Assembly (NCBI RefSeq): GCF_003892345.1
Contig: NZ_RRUE01000002.1
Coordinates: forward strand, 1,226,667-1,290,666
Direction of reading: 5' to 3'
Source of the DNA: Lautropia dentalis
Lineage (GTDB): Bacteria > Pseudomonadota > Gammaproteobacteria > Burkholderiales > Burkholderiaceae_E
Length of the DNA: 64,000 nt
Part shown: one piece after another, positions 33,331 through 42,062 of the stretch
How the letters are laid out: the number at the start of each line of letters is the position of its first letter
Position numbering within the stretch: position 1 is the stretch's first letter
The notes under the pieces: generated by a model
Told to the model about the DNA's origin: nothing
Databases searched by the model: none
Seen by the model: only the letters and a program-made list of their open reading frames with translations
Made by a program: the position numbers and the translations under genes

Positions 33331-33746
33331 ACCTGTCCCGCCTGCCGGGCGGGTCAGACATCCCCCAAACCCTGCCGAAGCTTCCTTCCGGAAGCACCTC
33401 GGCAGGGTTTTTTGTTTCCGTCGGGCACCTTGCTGCCCATGCCCGGCGCTTCCTTTACCGCGCCTTGCACCGTGCTGCCACAGCGCTTGTGGTCATGGTC
33501 CAGCGCATCCTGCTGCACCCCAGGCAGCACGGTCGTACCGCCTGCAGCCCCCTTCACCCACCACTCACCGTATCCAGCCAGCCGTCTGGATGCGGCCCGT
33601 TCCGCATCACCCGCCGCGTACCGACAATGGGCGCGCCAGGGAAGGGATGCACACCACGATGCGCCGGAAGGCGGGGTCACCGCTGGTTGTGGACCGTGTC
33701 ATCCGTGTTCCCGGTTTGGACACAACCTGCTGGTCAGGGGAACGGG
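33331..33746. other. 416-bp spacer after sucD copy 1
   Basis: Contains the sucD terminator and about 330 bp of GC-rich sequence without a recognisable gene. The same spacer is repeated at 35484-35901. The two versions differ strongly only at about 33655-33715 versus 35808-35870. Confidence 0.7.
33368..33414 (+). terminator. terminator after sucD copy 1
   Basis: AACCCTGCCGA (33368-33378) pairs with TCGGCAGGGTT (33399-33409), has an inner CTTCC/GGAAG stem, and ends in T6. Confidence 0.9.
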
Positions 33747-34568
33747 ATGAGTGCTGATCATCAGGACGGCGCGCACGACGCACAGGAATTCGGACAACTG
33801 TCCCTGTCGGTGGCAGGCAGCCCGCTAAAAATCCACAAGGTCTTTTGCGACGTGCAGGCCGGCCTGACCGCTGCCGAAGCGGATGATCTCGCCACCAAAA
33901 TCGGCATTCCCGCCGCCAGCCTGCCCAAGGCGCGCGAAGCGCTGCTGGGCCTGTACAAGGCCTTCTTCGAAACCGACGCCTCGCTGGCCGAAATCAACCC
34001 GCTGATCCTCACCGGCAGTGGTGATGTGATTGCGCTGGACGCCAAGTTCAACTTCGACTCCAACGCCCTGTTCCGCCATCCGGACATCGTCGAGATGCGT
34101 GACCTCGACGAGGAAGATCCGTCCGAAGTCGAAGCCTCGAAATTCGACCTCGCCTACATCCAGCTCGACGGCAACATCGGCTGCCTGGTCAACGGTGCCG
34201 GTCTGGCCATGGCCACCATGGACACCATCAAGCTGTTCGGTGGTGAACCGGCCAACTTCCTCGATGTCGGGGGCGGTGCCACGGCCGAGAAGGTCACCGA
34301 AGCCTTCAAGCTGATGCTGAAGAACAAGGGCGTCAAGGCCATTCTGGTCAACATCTTCGGGGGCATCATGCGCTGCGACACCATCGCTGCCGGTGTCATT
34401 GCCGCCAGCAAGGCCGTCAACCTGGGCGTGCCGCTGGTCGTCCGCATGAAGGGCACCAACGAAGAGCTGGGCAAACAGATGCTGGCCGAGTCCGGCCTGC
34501 CCATCATCTCGGCCGACACCATGGCCGACGCAGCCCGCAAGGTCGTCGACGCCGCCGCCGGTAAATAA
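33747..34568 (+). CDS. chimeric ORF: FHA-protein N-terminus fused in frame to truncated SucC
   Basis: 273 residues. The first 27 ([20 protein letters not shown] then SVAGSPL) are identical to the start of the FHA-domain protein encoded at 35902. From residue 28 ([12 protein letters not shown]) it is SucC residues 143-388. It lacks the N-terminal part of the ATP-grasp domain, so it cannot be a normal beta subunit, but it keeps the C-terminal ligase domain that contacts SucD. It differs from SucC by one residue seen by eye (DEEDPSEV versus DEEDSSEV). The fusion arose at the duplication junction and happens to be in frame. It may be expressed from the FHA gene's signals and could pair unproductively with SucD; either is inference. 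Confidence 0.85.
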   Translation: MSADHQDGAHDAQEFGQLSLSVAGSPLKIHKVFCDVQAGLTAAEADDLATKIGIPAASLPKAREALLGLYKAFFETDASLAEINPLILTGSGDVIALDAKFNFDSNALFRHPDIVEMRDLDEEDPSEVEASKFDLAYIQLDGNIGCLVNGAGLAMATMDTIKLFGGEPANFLDVGGGATAEKVTEAFKLMLKNKGVKAILVNIFGGIMRCDTIAAGVIAASKAVNLGVPLVVRMKGTNEELGKQMLAESGLPIISADTMADAARKVVDAAAGK

Positions 34569-34598
34569 ACACAGCCCAGAAATTCGAGGACAATCGCA

Positions 34599-35483
34599 AT
34601 GTCGATTCTGATCAACAAGGACACCAAGGTCATCACCCAGGGCATCACGGGCAAGACCGGTCAGTTCCACACGCGCATGTGCCGGGACTACGCCAACGGC
34701 AAGAACTGCTTCGTGGCCGGTGTCAATCCCAAGCGTGCCGGCGAAGACTTTGAAGGCATTCCCATCTACGCCTCCGTCAAGGAGGCCAAGGCCGAAACCG
34801 GTGCCACCGTCTCCGTCATCTACGTGCCGCCCGCCGGCGCTGCCGATGCCATCTGGGAGGCCGTCGATGCCGATCTGGACCTGGTGATCTGCATCACCGA
34901 AGGCATCCCCGTTCGCGACATGATGGTCGTGCGTGACAAGATGCGCCGCTCGGGCAAGAAAACCCTGCTGCTGGGGCCGAACTGCCCGGGTCTGATCACC
35001 CCCGACGAAATCAAGATCGGCATCATGCCCGGTCACATCCACCGCAAGGGCCGCATCGGTGTCGTGTCGCGTTCCGGCACGCTGACCTATGAGGCCGTGG
35101 CACAGGTGTCCGACCTCGGGCTGGGCCAGTCCAGCGCCGTCGGCATCGGGGGCGACCCGATCAACGGCCTGAAGCACATCGACGTGCTGCAGATGTTCAA
35201 CGACGATCCCGACACCGACGCCGTCATCATGATCGGCGAAATCGGCGGACCGGACGAAGTGAACGCTGCCCGCTGGGCCAAGGACAACATGAAGAAACCG
35301 GTGGTTGGCTTCATCGCCGGCGTCACCGCGCCTCCGGGCAAACGCATGGGCCACGCCGGTGCGCTGATCTCGGGCGGTGCCGACACGGCCGATGCCAAGC
35401 TGGAAGTGATGGAAGCCTGCGGCATCCGCACCACCCGTGACCCGTCCGAAATGGGCCGTCTGCTCAAGAAAGTGCTGGGCTGA
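34599..35483 (+). CDS. sucD: succinyl-CoA synthetase alpha subunit (copy 2)
   Basis: 294 residues, protein identical to the copy at 32446-33330. I noticed no nucleotide differences inside the gene. It retains the phosphohistidine and CoA-binding motifs and the same 30-bp spacing, now behind the chimeric ORF instead of a full sucC. It should be translated if transcribed, giving extra alpha subunit without matching beta subunit. Confidence 0.96.
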   Translation: MSILINKDTKVITQGITGKTGQFHTRMCRDYANGKNCFVAGVNPKRAGEDFEGIPIYASVKEAKAETGATVSVIYVPPAGAADAIWEAVDADLDLVICITEGIPVRDMMVVRDKMRRSGKKTLLLGPNCPGLITPDEIKIGIMPGHIHRKGRIGVVSRSGTLTYEAVAQVSDLGLGQSSAVGIGGDPINGLKHIDVLQMFNDDPDTDAVIMIGEIGGPDEVNAARWAKDNMKKPVVGFIAGVTAPPGKRMGHAGALISGGADTADAKLEVMEACGIRTTRDPSEMGRLLKKVLG

Positions 35484-35901
35484 ACCTGTCCCGCCTGCCG
35501 GGCGGGCCAGACATCCCCCAAACCCTGCCGAAGCTTCCTTCCGGAAGCACCTCGGCAGGGTTTTTTGTTTCCGTCGGGCACCTTGCTGCCCATGCCCGGC
35601 GCTTCCTTTACCGCGCCTTGCACCGTGCTGCCACAGCGCTTGTGGTCATGGTCCAGCGCATCCTGCTGCACCCCAGGCAGCACGGTCGTACCGCCTGCAG
35701 CCCCCTTCACCCACCACTCACCGTATCCAGCCAGCCGTCTGGATGCGGCCCGTTCCGCATCACCCGCCGCGTACCGACAATGGGCGCGCCAGGGAAGGGA
35801 TGCACACCTACGATGCGCTGTCAGGCAGAGCCACTGCCTGCTGCATGACCGTGTCATCCGTATTCCCGGCTTGGACACAACCTGCTGGTCAGGGGAACGG
35901 G
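35484..35901. other. 418-bp spacer after sucD copy 2
   Basis: Second version of the sucD-FHA spacer, with its own terminator (35521-35567) and presumably the FHA gene promoter. No gene is seen. Confidence 0.7.
35521..35567 (+). terminator. terminator after sucD copy 2
   Basis: Same stem as 33368-33414: CCCTGCCGA/TCGGCAGGG with a T-run, displaced by 2,153 bp. Confidence 0.9.
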
Positions 35902-37095
35902 ATGAGTGCTGATCATCAGGACGGCGCGCACGACGCACAGGAATTCGGACAACTGTCCCTGTCGGTGGCAGGCAGCCCGCTGCGTACCTACTGGCTCACG
36001 CTGTCGCGTACCACCATTGGCCGCCGGGCCACCAATACCCTCGTGCTGGACGACCTCACCGTCTCCGGCGAACACGCCGTGCTGCTGGTGGGGCTGCAGG
36101 ACGTGGTCATCCAGGACCTCGGCAGCCGCAATGGCACGCTGCTCAATGGCCGTCCCGTCGCCCGGGCCCTGCTGTCCGATGGCGATTGCATCGACATCGG
36201 CATCTATCGGCTGGTCTACAGCCAGCATCGTACCGTCAATCTCGCGAATGAAGGGCAGGGCGCCGGTACGCCGCAGCAGGCGGTGGCGACGCCCTTTCCC
36301 CAGCTTTCCCTGGGCGCCCCGGGGCTGCTCCAGCGCCTGACACCCGACCTCTTCAGGCCGGAGGGTGCTGCACCCCGTCAGGAATCGGAGGGTGCTGCAC
36401 CCCATCAGGAGCCGGATGGGGCTGCAGCATCAGGCGCCTCTTCGATACCGGGGAATACTGCATTGCCTGGTGATGCCATGGTGCCGGGCGCTCCTGCCCC
36501 AGGGGCCGATACGGGCTCCTCCCTCCATCCGCATGCGCCGTCTGGTTCGGGCGCATCCGGCACCTTCAGCGGCTTCGGCCCTGACATGAGCTTCGGCCTT
36601 GACAGGACTTCGGGCGCCCCGGCCGGCTTCACCGAAGGCTTCAGCCGGGTGCCACACCTGCCGCCCACGCCCCTTGGCCCCTCGCTCCTGGCACCCACAG
36701 CCTTGGGCTCCTCTCATCCTGGATCCTCGCTGTCTTCGCCGCTGGGGCCTTCGACCCTGCCGCCCGCACCACCCCCGATGCCACGCGTGCGGCCGGCGCT
36801 CAACAACGGTGCCGGACACCGGGGCGCCTCGCTGCGCTTTCTGGGCGGGCACGATGCCGGCCGGCTGCTGGTCATCGACCGCCCCATCGTCAGCATCCGG
36901 AACGGGGTGGGGCAGGTGGCCGTGGTCAGCTGCCGGGAAGGTGGCTTCTTCCTTACGCATGTGGAAGGGCAGGCCTATCCGCTGGTCAACGGTGAATCCA
37001 TCGGTCTCGGTGCCCACCCGTTGCGCAATCATGACCTCATCGAGCTGAACGGCACCATCATCCAGTTCAGCCAGTGCACCCCGGGCGCGGCATGA
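35902..37095 (+). CDS. FHA-domain protein with two FHA-like domains
   Basis: 397 residues. The N-terminal forkhead-associated domain (about 28-110) shows TTIGRRATNTLVLDDLTVSG and QDLGSRNGTLLNG, the phosphothreonine-binding core. A Gly/Pro/Ala linker (about 125-300) includes nine-residue repeats (EGAAPRQES, EGAAPHQEP) from a 27-bp DNA repeat at 36360-36413. A second FHA-like domain (about 305-395) has RLLVIDRPIVSIRNGVGQ but lacks a clear SRNGT motif. The ATG at 35902 is supported by AGGGGAACGG upstream. The last codons overlap the cyclase gene (ATGA). The first 27 codons are duplicated in the chimeric ORF. Confidence 0.85.
   Translation: MSADHQDGAHDAQEFGQLSLSVAGSPLRTYWLTLSRTTIGRRATNTLVLDDLTVSGEHAVLLVGLQDVVIQDLGSRNGTLLNGRPVARALLSDGDCIDIGIYRLVYSQHRTVNLANEGQGAGTPQQAVATPFPQLSLGAPGLLQRLTPDLFRPEGAAPRQESEGAAPHQEPDGAAASGASSIPGNTALPGDAMVPGAPAPGADTGSSLHPHAPSGSGASGTFSGFGPDMSFGLDRTSGAPAGFTEGFSRVPHLPPTPLGPSLLAPTALGSSHPGSSLSSPLGPSTLPPAPPPMPRVRPALNNGAGHRGASLRFLGGHDAGRLLVIDRPIVSIRNGVGQVAVVSCREGGFFLTHVEGQAYPLVNGESIGLGAHPLRNHDLIELNGTIIQFSQCTPGAA
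36360..36413 (+). repeat. 27-bp tandem repeat inside the FHA gene
   Basis: Two units beginning GGAGGGTGCTGCACCCC, followed by a third decayed unit. They encode nine-residue EGAAP-type repeats in the linker. Confidence 0.8.
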
Positions 37096-39026
37096 ACCGC
37101 GTCGCCCAGTACGTCCACGCCCTGCTGCGCTCGTTCCGGCTGTGGACGGCGATGCTGGGCGTTCTCGTCACCGGCGTGGCCATCATGGTGCTGCTGGGCC
37201 ATGTATCGCTGCCCGGCATGCACACCTTCGACCGCCTCGCCCATGACCAGCGGCTGCGCTGGCTGCCCACCGTCTTCGAGCCGCGGGTGCTGGTCGTCGA
37301 CATCGATGAAAAGAGCCTGCAGGAACAGGGGCGCTGGACCTGGCCCCGCCGGACCCTGGCACGGCTGGTCGAACGCATCGTCGATGAAGGTCATGCCCGG
37401 GTCCTGGGCTTCGACATCGTCTTTGCCGAACCCGATCCGGAAGATGACGGCGTGCTCGCCCGGGCCATCCAGGGACGACCGGTGGTCCTTGGCTATTACT
37501 TCTCCCGCCATGCCGGCGCCCACCGGATCGGCCATCTGCCCGGTGCCGTCTTCGAGGGGAACCTGTTCGATGGCACCCTGCTGCCGCAGTGGGATGGCTT
37601 TGGCGCCAATCTCGACCGGCTGGGAGAGGCCGCCCGCAGCAGCGGCTTCTACAATGCCCAGCTCGACAGGGACGGTGTGGTCCGTTCCGTGCCCGTGCTC
37701 ACCCTGTTCAACGGCCAGATGTACGAGTCGCTGGCACTGGCCATCCTGCGCGTGTACGAAGACAATCCGCCCATCACGCTGAATGGGCATGTCCTGTCGC
37801 TGTCCGGCCAGACGCGCCTGACGCTGGCCCCCGACCTCACGGCACGCGTGCCCTTTGCCGGGGGCGCCGGGCCGCATGCCGGCCGCTTCGAATACGTCTC
37901 GGCCACCGATGTCATCGAGGGACGGGTCGATCCGGCCCGCTTCCGTGACCGCATCGTGCTGGTGGGGGCCTCGGCACCCGGTATCGGCGACCGTCACACC
38001 ACACCGGTCAGCATCAACACACCGGGTGTCGAGGTGCAGGCCACGCTGATTGCCGGCGCCCTGAACGGTCACATGCCCTATGTTCCCTGGCATGCCGCCT
38101 ACACCATGGCCGCCATTACGCTGGTGCTGGTGGGGCTGGCGGCGCTGTGGATGCCCCGGCTGGGGGCACTGGGCATCATGCTGCTGGGCGCGGGGGTGGT
38201 GCTGGCCCTGCTGCTGGTCAATGCGCTGCTCTTTACCCTGCAGGGCTGGGTGCTGCCGGTGGCGGCGCCGGTGGTGGCGGTGGCTGTCATCGCGGTGATC
38301 AATCTGGCGGCCGGACATCTGGTCGAGAGCAAGGCGCGCCGGGACGTGGTCGAACTCTTCGGGCAGTATGTCTCGCCCAAGCTGGTACAGCGCATGGCCC
38401 GCAACCCCGACGCCTACCCCATCGAAAGCCAGAACAAGCGGATCACCATCCTGTTTGCCGACATCCGGGGCTTCACCCGCATGGCCGAATCGATGGATTC
38501 GCAGGTGCTGCGCGAATACCTGAACACCTTCCTGACCCGGATGACCGAAGTCATCCACGCCTACCATGGCACGGTCGACAAATACATCGGCGACGCCATC
38601 ATGGCCTTCTGGGGCGCGCCGGTGGATGACCACGAGCAGGAAGATCATGCCGTCGTGGCCGCCATTGCCATGCAGGATGCCGTGGCCGAACTCAACCGCG
38701 ACTTCGCCCGCCGCGGCTGGCCCGAGCTGCACATCGGCATCGGCATCAACTCCGGTACCGCCCGGGTGGGGGACATGGGCTCGCAGATCCGCCGCACCTA
38801 CACCGCCATTGGTGATGCCGTGAACCTTGCCGCCCGCCTCGAAGCCCTGACCAAACACTTCGGTCTGCCGGTGCTGCTGGGCGAAATGACGGCCCGCCAG
38901 GTCATCTGCGTGGAGCTGGTTCCGCTGGGCGAGGCGGAGGTGCCGGGCAGGACGGAACGGGTGCGTGTATTTTGTCCGAGACGCTATGTCAACAGGGCGT
39001 CGCCGGAGGCCGGGACAATGCTTTAA
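37092..39026 (+). CDS. CHASE2-domain adenylate/guanylate cyclase
   Basis: 644 residues. N-terminal membrane helix (about 20-38), extracytoplasmic CHASE2 sensor (about 40-335, with VLVVDIDEKSLQEQGRW and GFDIVFAEPD), three further helices (about 340-415) and a class III cyclase domain (about 445-610). Metal-binding Asp D457 (ILFADIRGFTRMA) and D501 (KYIGDAIMAFWG) are present. The Lys before the first strand (NKRITILF) and the later TAIGDAVNLAARLE favour ATP over GTP, so cAMP is the likely product. The start overlaps the FHA gene stop (ATGA). The pairing with an FHA protein and a downstream phosphodiesterase suggests a regulated cAMP module. Confidence 0.9.
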   Translation: MNRVAQYVHALLRSFRLWTAMLGVLVTGVAIMVLLGHVSLPGMHTFDRLAHDQRLRWLPTVFEPRVLVVDIDEKSLQEQGRWTWPRRTLARLVERIVDEGHARVLGFDIVFAEPDPEDDGVLARAIQGRPVVLGYYFSRHAGAHRIGHLPGAVFEGNLFDGTLLPQWDGFGANLDRLGEAARSSGFYNAQLDRDGVVRSVPVLTLFNGQMYESLALAILRVYEDNPPITLNGHVLSLSGQTRLTLAPDLTARVPFAGGAGPHAGRFEYVSATDVIEGRVDPARFRDRIVLVGASAPGIGDRHTTPVSINTPGVEVQATLIAGALNGHMPYVPWHAAYTMAAITLVLVGLAALWMPRLGALGIMLLGAGVVLALLLVNALLFTLQGWVLPVAAPVVAVAVIAVINLAAGHLVESKARRDVVELFGQYVSPKLVQRMARNPDAYPIESQNKRITILFADIRGFTRMAESMDSQVLREYLNTFLTRMTEVIHAYHGTVDKYIGDAIMAFWGAPVDDHEQEDHAVVAAIAMQDAVAELNRDFARRGWPELHIGIGINSGTARVGDMGSQIRRTYTAIGDAVNLAARLEALTKHFGLPVLLGEMTARQVICVELVPLGEAEVPGRTERVRVFCPRRYVNRASPEAGTML

Positions 39027-39034
39027 TTCGGTTC

Positions 39035-39832
39035 ATGCGCTTCCAGATCCTCGGCTGCAGCGGTGGACTCGGTGGCTCGCCGAGAACGGCGGGCCAGGCA
39101 GGAAAACCGTTTCGCACATCCTCCTTCCTGCTGGACCAGGACATCCTCATCGACGCCGGTACCGGTGTCGAGGATCTCCCGGTGGATGAGCTGCGCCGTA
39201 TCGATCACGTCTTTATCTCTCATTCGCATCTCGACCATATTTGCGCACTGCCGCTGATGCTCGACACCGTCGGCAGCAGTCGCGAGCGCCCCGTCACGGT
39301 CCATGCGCTGCCCGAGACCATCCACGCACTGAAGGCGCACATCTTCAACTGGGTCATCTGGCCCGACTTCACCGAAATCCCGCACTTCGATCACCCCTGG
39401 ATGGTCTACAGCCCGCTGCAGGTCGACAACCCCGTAACCATCGGTGGCCGAACCATCCGTCCCATCGGGGCCAACCACACCGTGCCGGCGCTGGGCTTTC
39501 ACATCAGCTGCGAGCAGGGCAGCCTCGTCTATTCCGGTGATACGCTGCCCAACGATGCATTCTGGCGTACCGTCAACGGCATTGCCGATCTGCGCTATCT
39601 CATTCTGGAAACCGCCTTTGCCAACCGGGAGCGGGATCTGGCCGTCACGGCCAAGCATCTGCACCCCATCCAGCTGGCCGAGGAGCTGAACCGGATGCGT
39701 GTCGATCCCCAGCTCTGCATCACTCACCTCAAACCCTCCGACCGGGAACAGATCGCCCGCGAGATCGAAGCGTGGGCAGGGCGTTTCCAGCCGCGCATCC
39801 TGCAGACCGGGGACGTGCTCGACATCGACTGA
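39035..39832 (+). CDS. metallo-beta-lactamase-fold 3',5'-cyclic-nucleotide phosphodiesterase
   Basis: 265 residues. It has the metal-binding HSHLDH motif (H63, H65, D67, H68) and further family residues: LIDAGTGVEDL, GANHTVPALGFH, YSGDTLPND and ITHLKPSDR. The overall sequence matches the class annotated in Burkholderiales as cyclic-nucleotide phosphodiesterase, commonly next to a CHASE2 cyclase. It would hydrolyse cAMP made by the neighbour. Upstream in-frame starts (38972) overlap the cyclase gene; ATG 39035 gives the conserved MRFQILGCSGG. It is eight bases after the cyclase stop, so one operon. Confidence 0.85.
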   Translation: MRFQILGCSGGLGGSPRTAGQAGKPFRTSSFLLDQDILIDAGTGVEDLPVDELRRIDHVFISHSHLDHICALPLMLDTVGSSRERPVTVHALPETIHALKAHIFNWVIWPDFTEIPHFDHPWMVYSPLQVDNPVTIGGRTIRPIGANHTVPALGFHISCEQGSLVYSGDTLPNDAFWRTVNGIADLRYLILETAFANRERDLAVTAKHLHPIQLAEELNRMRVDPQLCITHLKPSDREQIAREIEAWAGRFQPRILQTGDVLDID

Positions 39833-40031
39833 GGTGGGGAGCAACGCAGGGCGGCAAATCCATGGCACGTGCCATTCCCCCGCTCTCCGGCCGGAGCTGG
39901 CACCTGTGGGGGCTCTGCCATCCGGCCGGCGCGGGCACCAGCGGGGGCGCTGCCTGTATCAGGTCTGTTTGTATCAGGTCCGTTGTCAGCACCGGGTCAA
40001 CAATGGGTCAGCACTGGGGCGGAGTCTGCGC

Positions 40032-40051
40032 GGGGATGAATGATTCCACGA
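40032..40051 (+). repeat. dispersed intergenic repeat, member 8 (core only)
   Basis: GGGGATGAATGATTCCACGA matches the family core, with two changes at the end. Confidence 0.5.
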
Positions 40052-40165
40052 CGTACCCTGTTGTCTTCCCGCCATCGGCCCGGACCGGCAACAGCCGCCC
40101 GTGCCGGCCGTTCATCCGCTGCCCCCTCAAAGATCGGCACGCTGCGCGCTAGCCTTGAAGCCATC

Positions 40166-40230
40166 GAGGATTCTGCGGCCCGGCCGCCTTGCCCTGCATG
40201 CCCAGGGGGACGAATGAATCCATGACATGC
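40166..40230 (+). repeat. dispersed intergenic repeat, member 9
   Basis: GAGGATTCTGCGGCCCGGCC, then GCCTTGCCCTGCATGCCC and the core GGGGGACGAATGAATCCATG, ending ACATGC. Confidence 0.7.
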
Positions 40231-40265
40231 GCCACCTCTGCCCACGGAACGAGGATTCGACCCCG

Positions 40266-41846
40266 ATGCAGCCGCAAAGCCCTTCATCGTCTGCCATGCC
40301 TTTCGCACCCGCGGCACCGGCCACATCGGCCGATGCTGCCTCCGGCACCGGCACCGGCACCGGCACCGGCACCGGCATTGGCACCGGCGCTTCGGCCGAT
40401 GTTTTCCCTTCGGGGGTACCTGCAGCCGGTTCGCTTCCGTCCGTAGCCGCAACGGCTGTTGCGCCGATGGGGGGGCGCCCCGAGGCGGGCATCATCGATA
40501 CCCGCTGGGTCGGCACCGGCGTGGTCATGTCGGACAGCATGCGTGCCGATACCGGCAACAACCCGTTCGTCACCTCGCCCCAGCCGCTGCCGGATGTGGA
40601 TCCGGCCGCGCAGCCCTGGATCGATACCCAGATCGGTGGTCTGTCGCCGCTGGAGGAAGACGACACGGACGGGCAGGGGATGGACCCATTCACGGCCTCG
40701 CCCGCTTCCCGGGGGGGACGCACTTCCCGCGCCTCGCGTGCGCCCTGGATTGCAGGGGCGTCCTTGGGGGCGGGAGATTCCATGGCGGGGAACATGCCCA
40801 TGGGCGCTGGCATGTCCATGGTACCGGGGCCTTCAATGTCATCGGAGCCTGCCGGTTTCGTGGGTGACGATACCCGCTGGCAGCCACCCCGGCGCACCGG
40901 TGGCGTGGTGTCTGGGGTTGCGTCCACCAGCGATGATGCCGGTGCCGGCGTGAGTGCTGGTGCAGGAGCTGCGGCTGGTGCCGGGGCGGGAACTGGTGCT
41001 GGCGATGGGGTTGGCATCGGGGTTGGCATCGGGGCCGGAGGCGCCGGCCCCCGCCGCCAGAAACTTCCCTGGCGCGACAGCTGGCGGGGGCAGGCCCTGC
41101 GCGCCCGTTTCGTCGCGGCCGGATGCCATCTGAGCCTGTCGGTGCTGATCGCCTGCCTGGTGCTGGTGCTGGTGTATGCCTTCTGGTATGCCGGGCCGCT
41201 GGCGGCTGTGGCCGGGGTGGGCACCATTCTCGTGCTGCTGCTGGCGGTGGATGTCAGCCTTGGGCCGATCATGACGTTTCTGGTCTTCGACCGCCGCAAG
41301 AAGAGCCTGCCGGCCGATCTGGCGCTGATAGGCGTCATGCAGCTGGCAGCCCTGGGCTATGGCCTGCACACGGTGGAGGCAGGGCGGCCGCATTATCTGG
41401 TGTTCGTGAAGGACCGCTTCGAGGCTGTGTCGAAGGCCGACCTGCAGGCCGAAGACCTGCAGAAGGCTGCCGGTAATCCCGCTGCCGCAACGGCGCTGCT
41501 GGGACCGGTCTGGGCAGCCGCCAAACCGCCTGCCGACGAAAAGGCCCGTCAGGACGTGCTGATGGAATCGGCCCTCGGCGGCCGCGACCTGCAGCATTTT
41601 CCGCAGTGGTACGAGTCGCTGGACAACCAGCGGGACGGTGTGAAAAACCGCGCCCTCGACCTCGACACGCTGCGCAGGCTGAATTCGGACGGCCTGACCG
41701 TGCTGGATGAGGCCATCCGCGACAGCGGCCTGTCACAGGCGCAGATCGGCTATCTGCCGCTCAAGGGCGAGGAAAGCGATGCCAGCGTGCTGGTCTCGCG
41801 CGAAGATGGCCACGTGATCACCATCCTGCCGCTCAAGCCCTGGTAA
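40266..41846 (+). CDS. TfpX/TfpZ-like type IV pilin accessory protein with a long low-complexity N-terminus
   Basis: 526 residues. The C-terminal 250 match TfpX/TfpZ-type accessory proteins: three membrane helices (LSVLIACLVLVLVYAFWYAG at about 290-310, a second ending LLAVDVSLGPIMTFLVFD, and a third near QLAALGYGLHTVEAGRP), then YLVFVKDRFEAV and a soluble tail ending ITILPLKPW. In other species these assist pilin assembly or glycosylation. The first about 275 residues are Gly/Ala/Thr/Pro-rich and unlike the family, with GT repeats from GGCACC units (40344-40385). The start is ATG 40266, after a GAGGATT site; 40227 is also open. The gene is near pilG-chpA, consistent with a pilus role. Confidence 0.78.
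   Translation: MQPQSPSSSAMPFAPAAPATSADAASGTGTGTGTGTGIGTGASADVFPSGVPAAGSLPSVAATAVAPMGGRPEAGIIDTRWVGTGVVMSDSMRADTGNNPFVTSPQPLPDVDPAAQPWIDTQIGGLSPLEEDDTDGQGMDPFTASPASRGGRTSRASRAPWIAGASLGAGDSMAGNMPMGAGMSMVPGPSMSSEPAGFVGDDTRWQPPRRTGGVVSGVASTSDDAGAGVSAGAGAAAGAGAGTGAGDGVGIGVGIGAGGAGPRRQKLPWRDSWRGQALRARFVAAGCHLSLSVLIACLVLVLVYAFWYAGPLAAVAGVGTILVLLLAVDVSLGPIMTFLVFDRRKKSLPADLALIGVMQLAALGYGLHTVEAGRPHYLVFVKDRFEAVSKADLQAEDLQKAAGNPAAATALLGPVWAAAKPPADEKARQDVLMESALGGRDLQHFPQWYESLDNQRDGVKNRALDLDTLRRLNSDGLTVLDEAIRDSGLSQAQIGYLPLKGEESDASVLVSREDGHVITILPLKPW
40344..40385 (+). repeat. hexanucleotide repeat (GGCACC), seven units, one variant
   Basis: Five perfect units, then GGCATT, then GGCACC. They encode alternating Gly-Thr in the N-terminal extension. 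Confidence 0.9.
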
Positions 41847-42062
41847 CGTTCAGCGGGACATCTCATCTGCCACTCAGGCCCTGGTAACACCTGCAGGGAA
41901 AACCTGCCGGCGCATCAACCTGTATCTGGCACGGGGGATGGCACCCGGCCTGCTGTTTCCTGATCCTGCCATCTGAAGCCGTATCCTGGCTGGATGGGGC
42001 TGTTCCGGGGGGCCATCCGGGCAGCGCGCTGTTTTCTCTGGCTGCCACCAGCGTTTGTGCCG

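Larger units (their letters stand above)
31674..33826 (+). repeat. tandem duplication unit, copy 1 (2,153 bp)
   Basis: The unit runs from sucC codon 142/143 through sucD and the 416-bp spacer to the 27th codon of the FHA-type reading frame. It abuts copy 2 (33827-35981) directly. The junction is CCCGCT followed by AAAAATCC, with little microhomology, indicating illegitimate recombination. The copies are about 97-99% identical by eye, with most differences clustered in one short patch. Confidence 0.95.
33827..35981 (+). repeat. tandem duplication unit, copy 2 (about 2,155 bp)
   Basis: Begins with sucC-derived AAAAATCCACAAGG and ends at CCCGCT, within codon 27 of the intact FHA gene. It is two bases longer than copy 1 because of the divergent patch in the spacer. 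Confidence 0.95.
39833..40265. other. 433-bp gap with repeats, upstream of the pilin accessory gene
   Basis: Holds a perfect-spaced 15-bp tandem pair TGTATCAGGTCTGTT/TGTATCAGGTCCGTT (39955-39984) and two members of the first dispersed family (40032-40051 and 40166-40230). No gene is recognised. Confidence 0.65.

Noticed and set aside
33827-35981. sucCD duplication as a pure assembly artefact
   Set aside because: The copies differ at several positions and strongly in one patch, and the junction is sharp. This favours a real duplication, although long reads would settle it.
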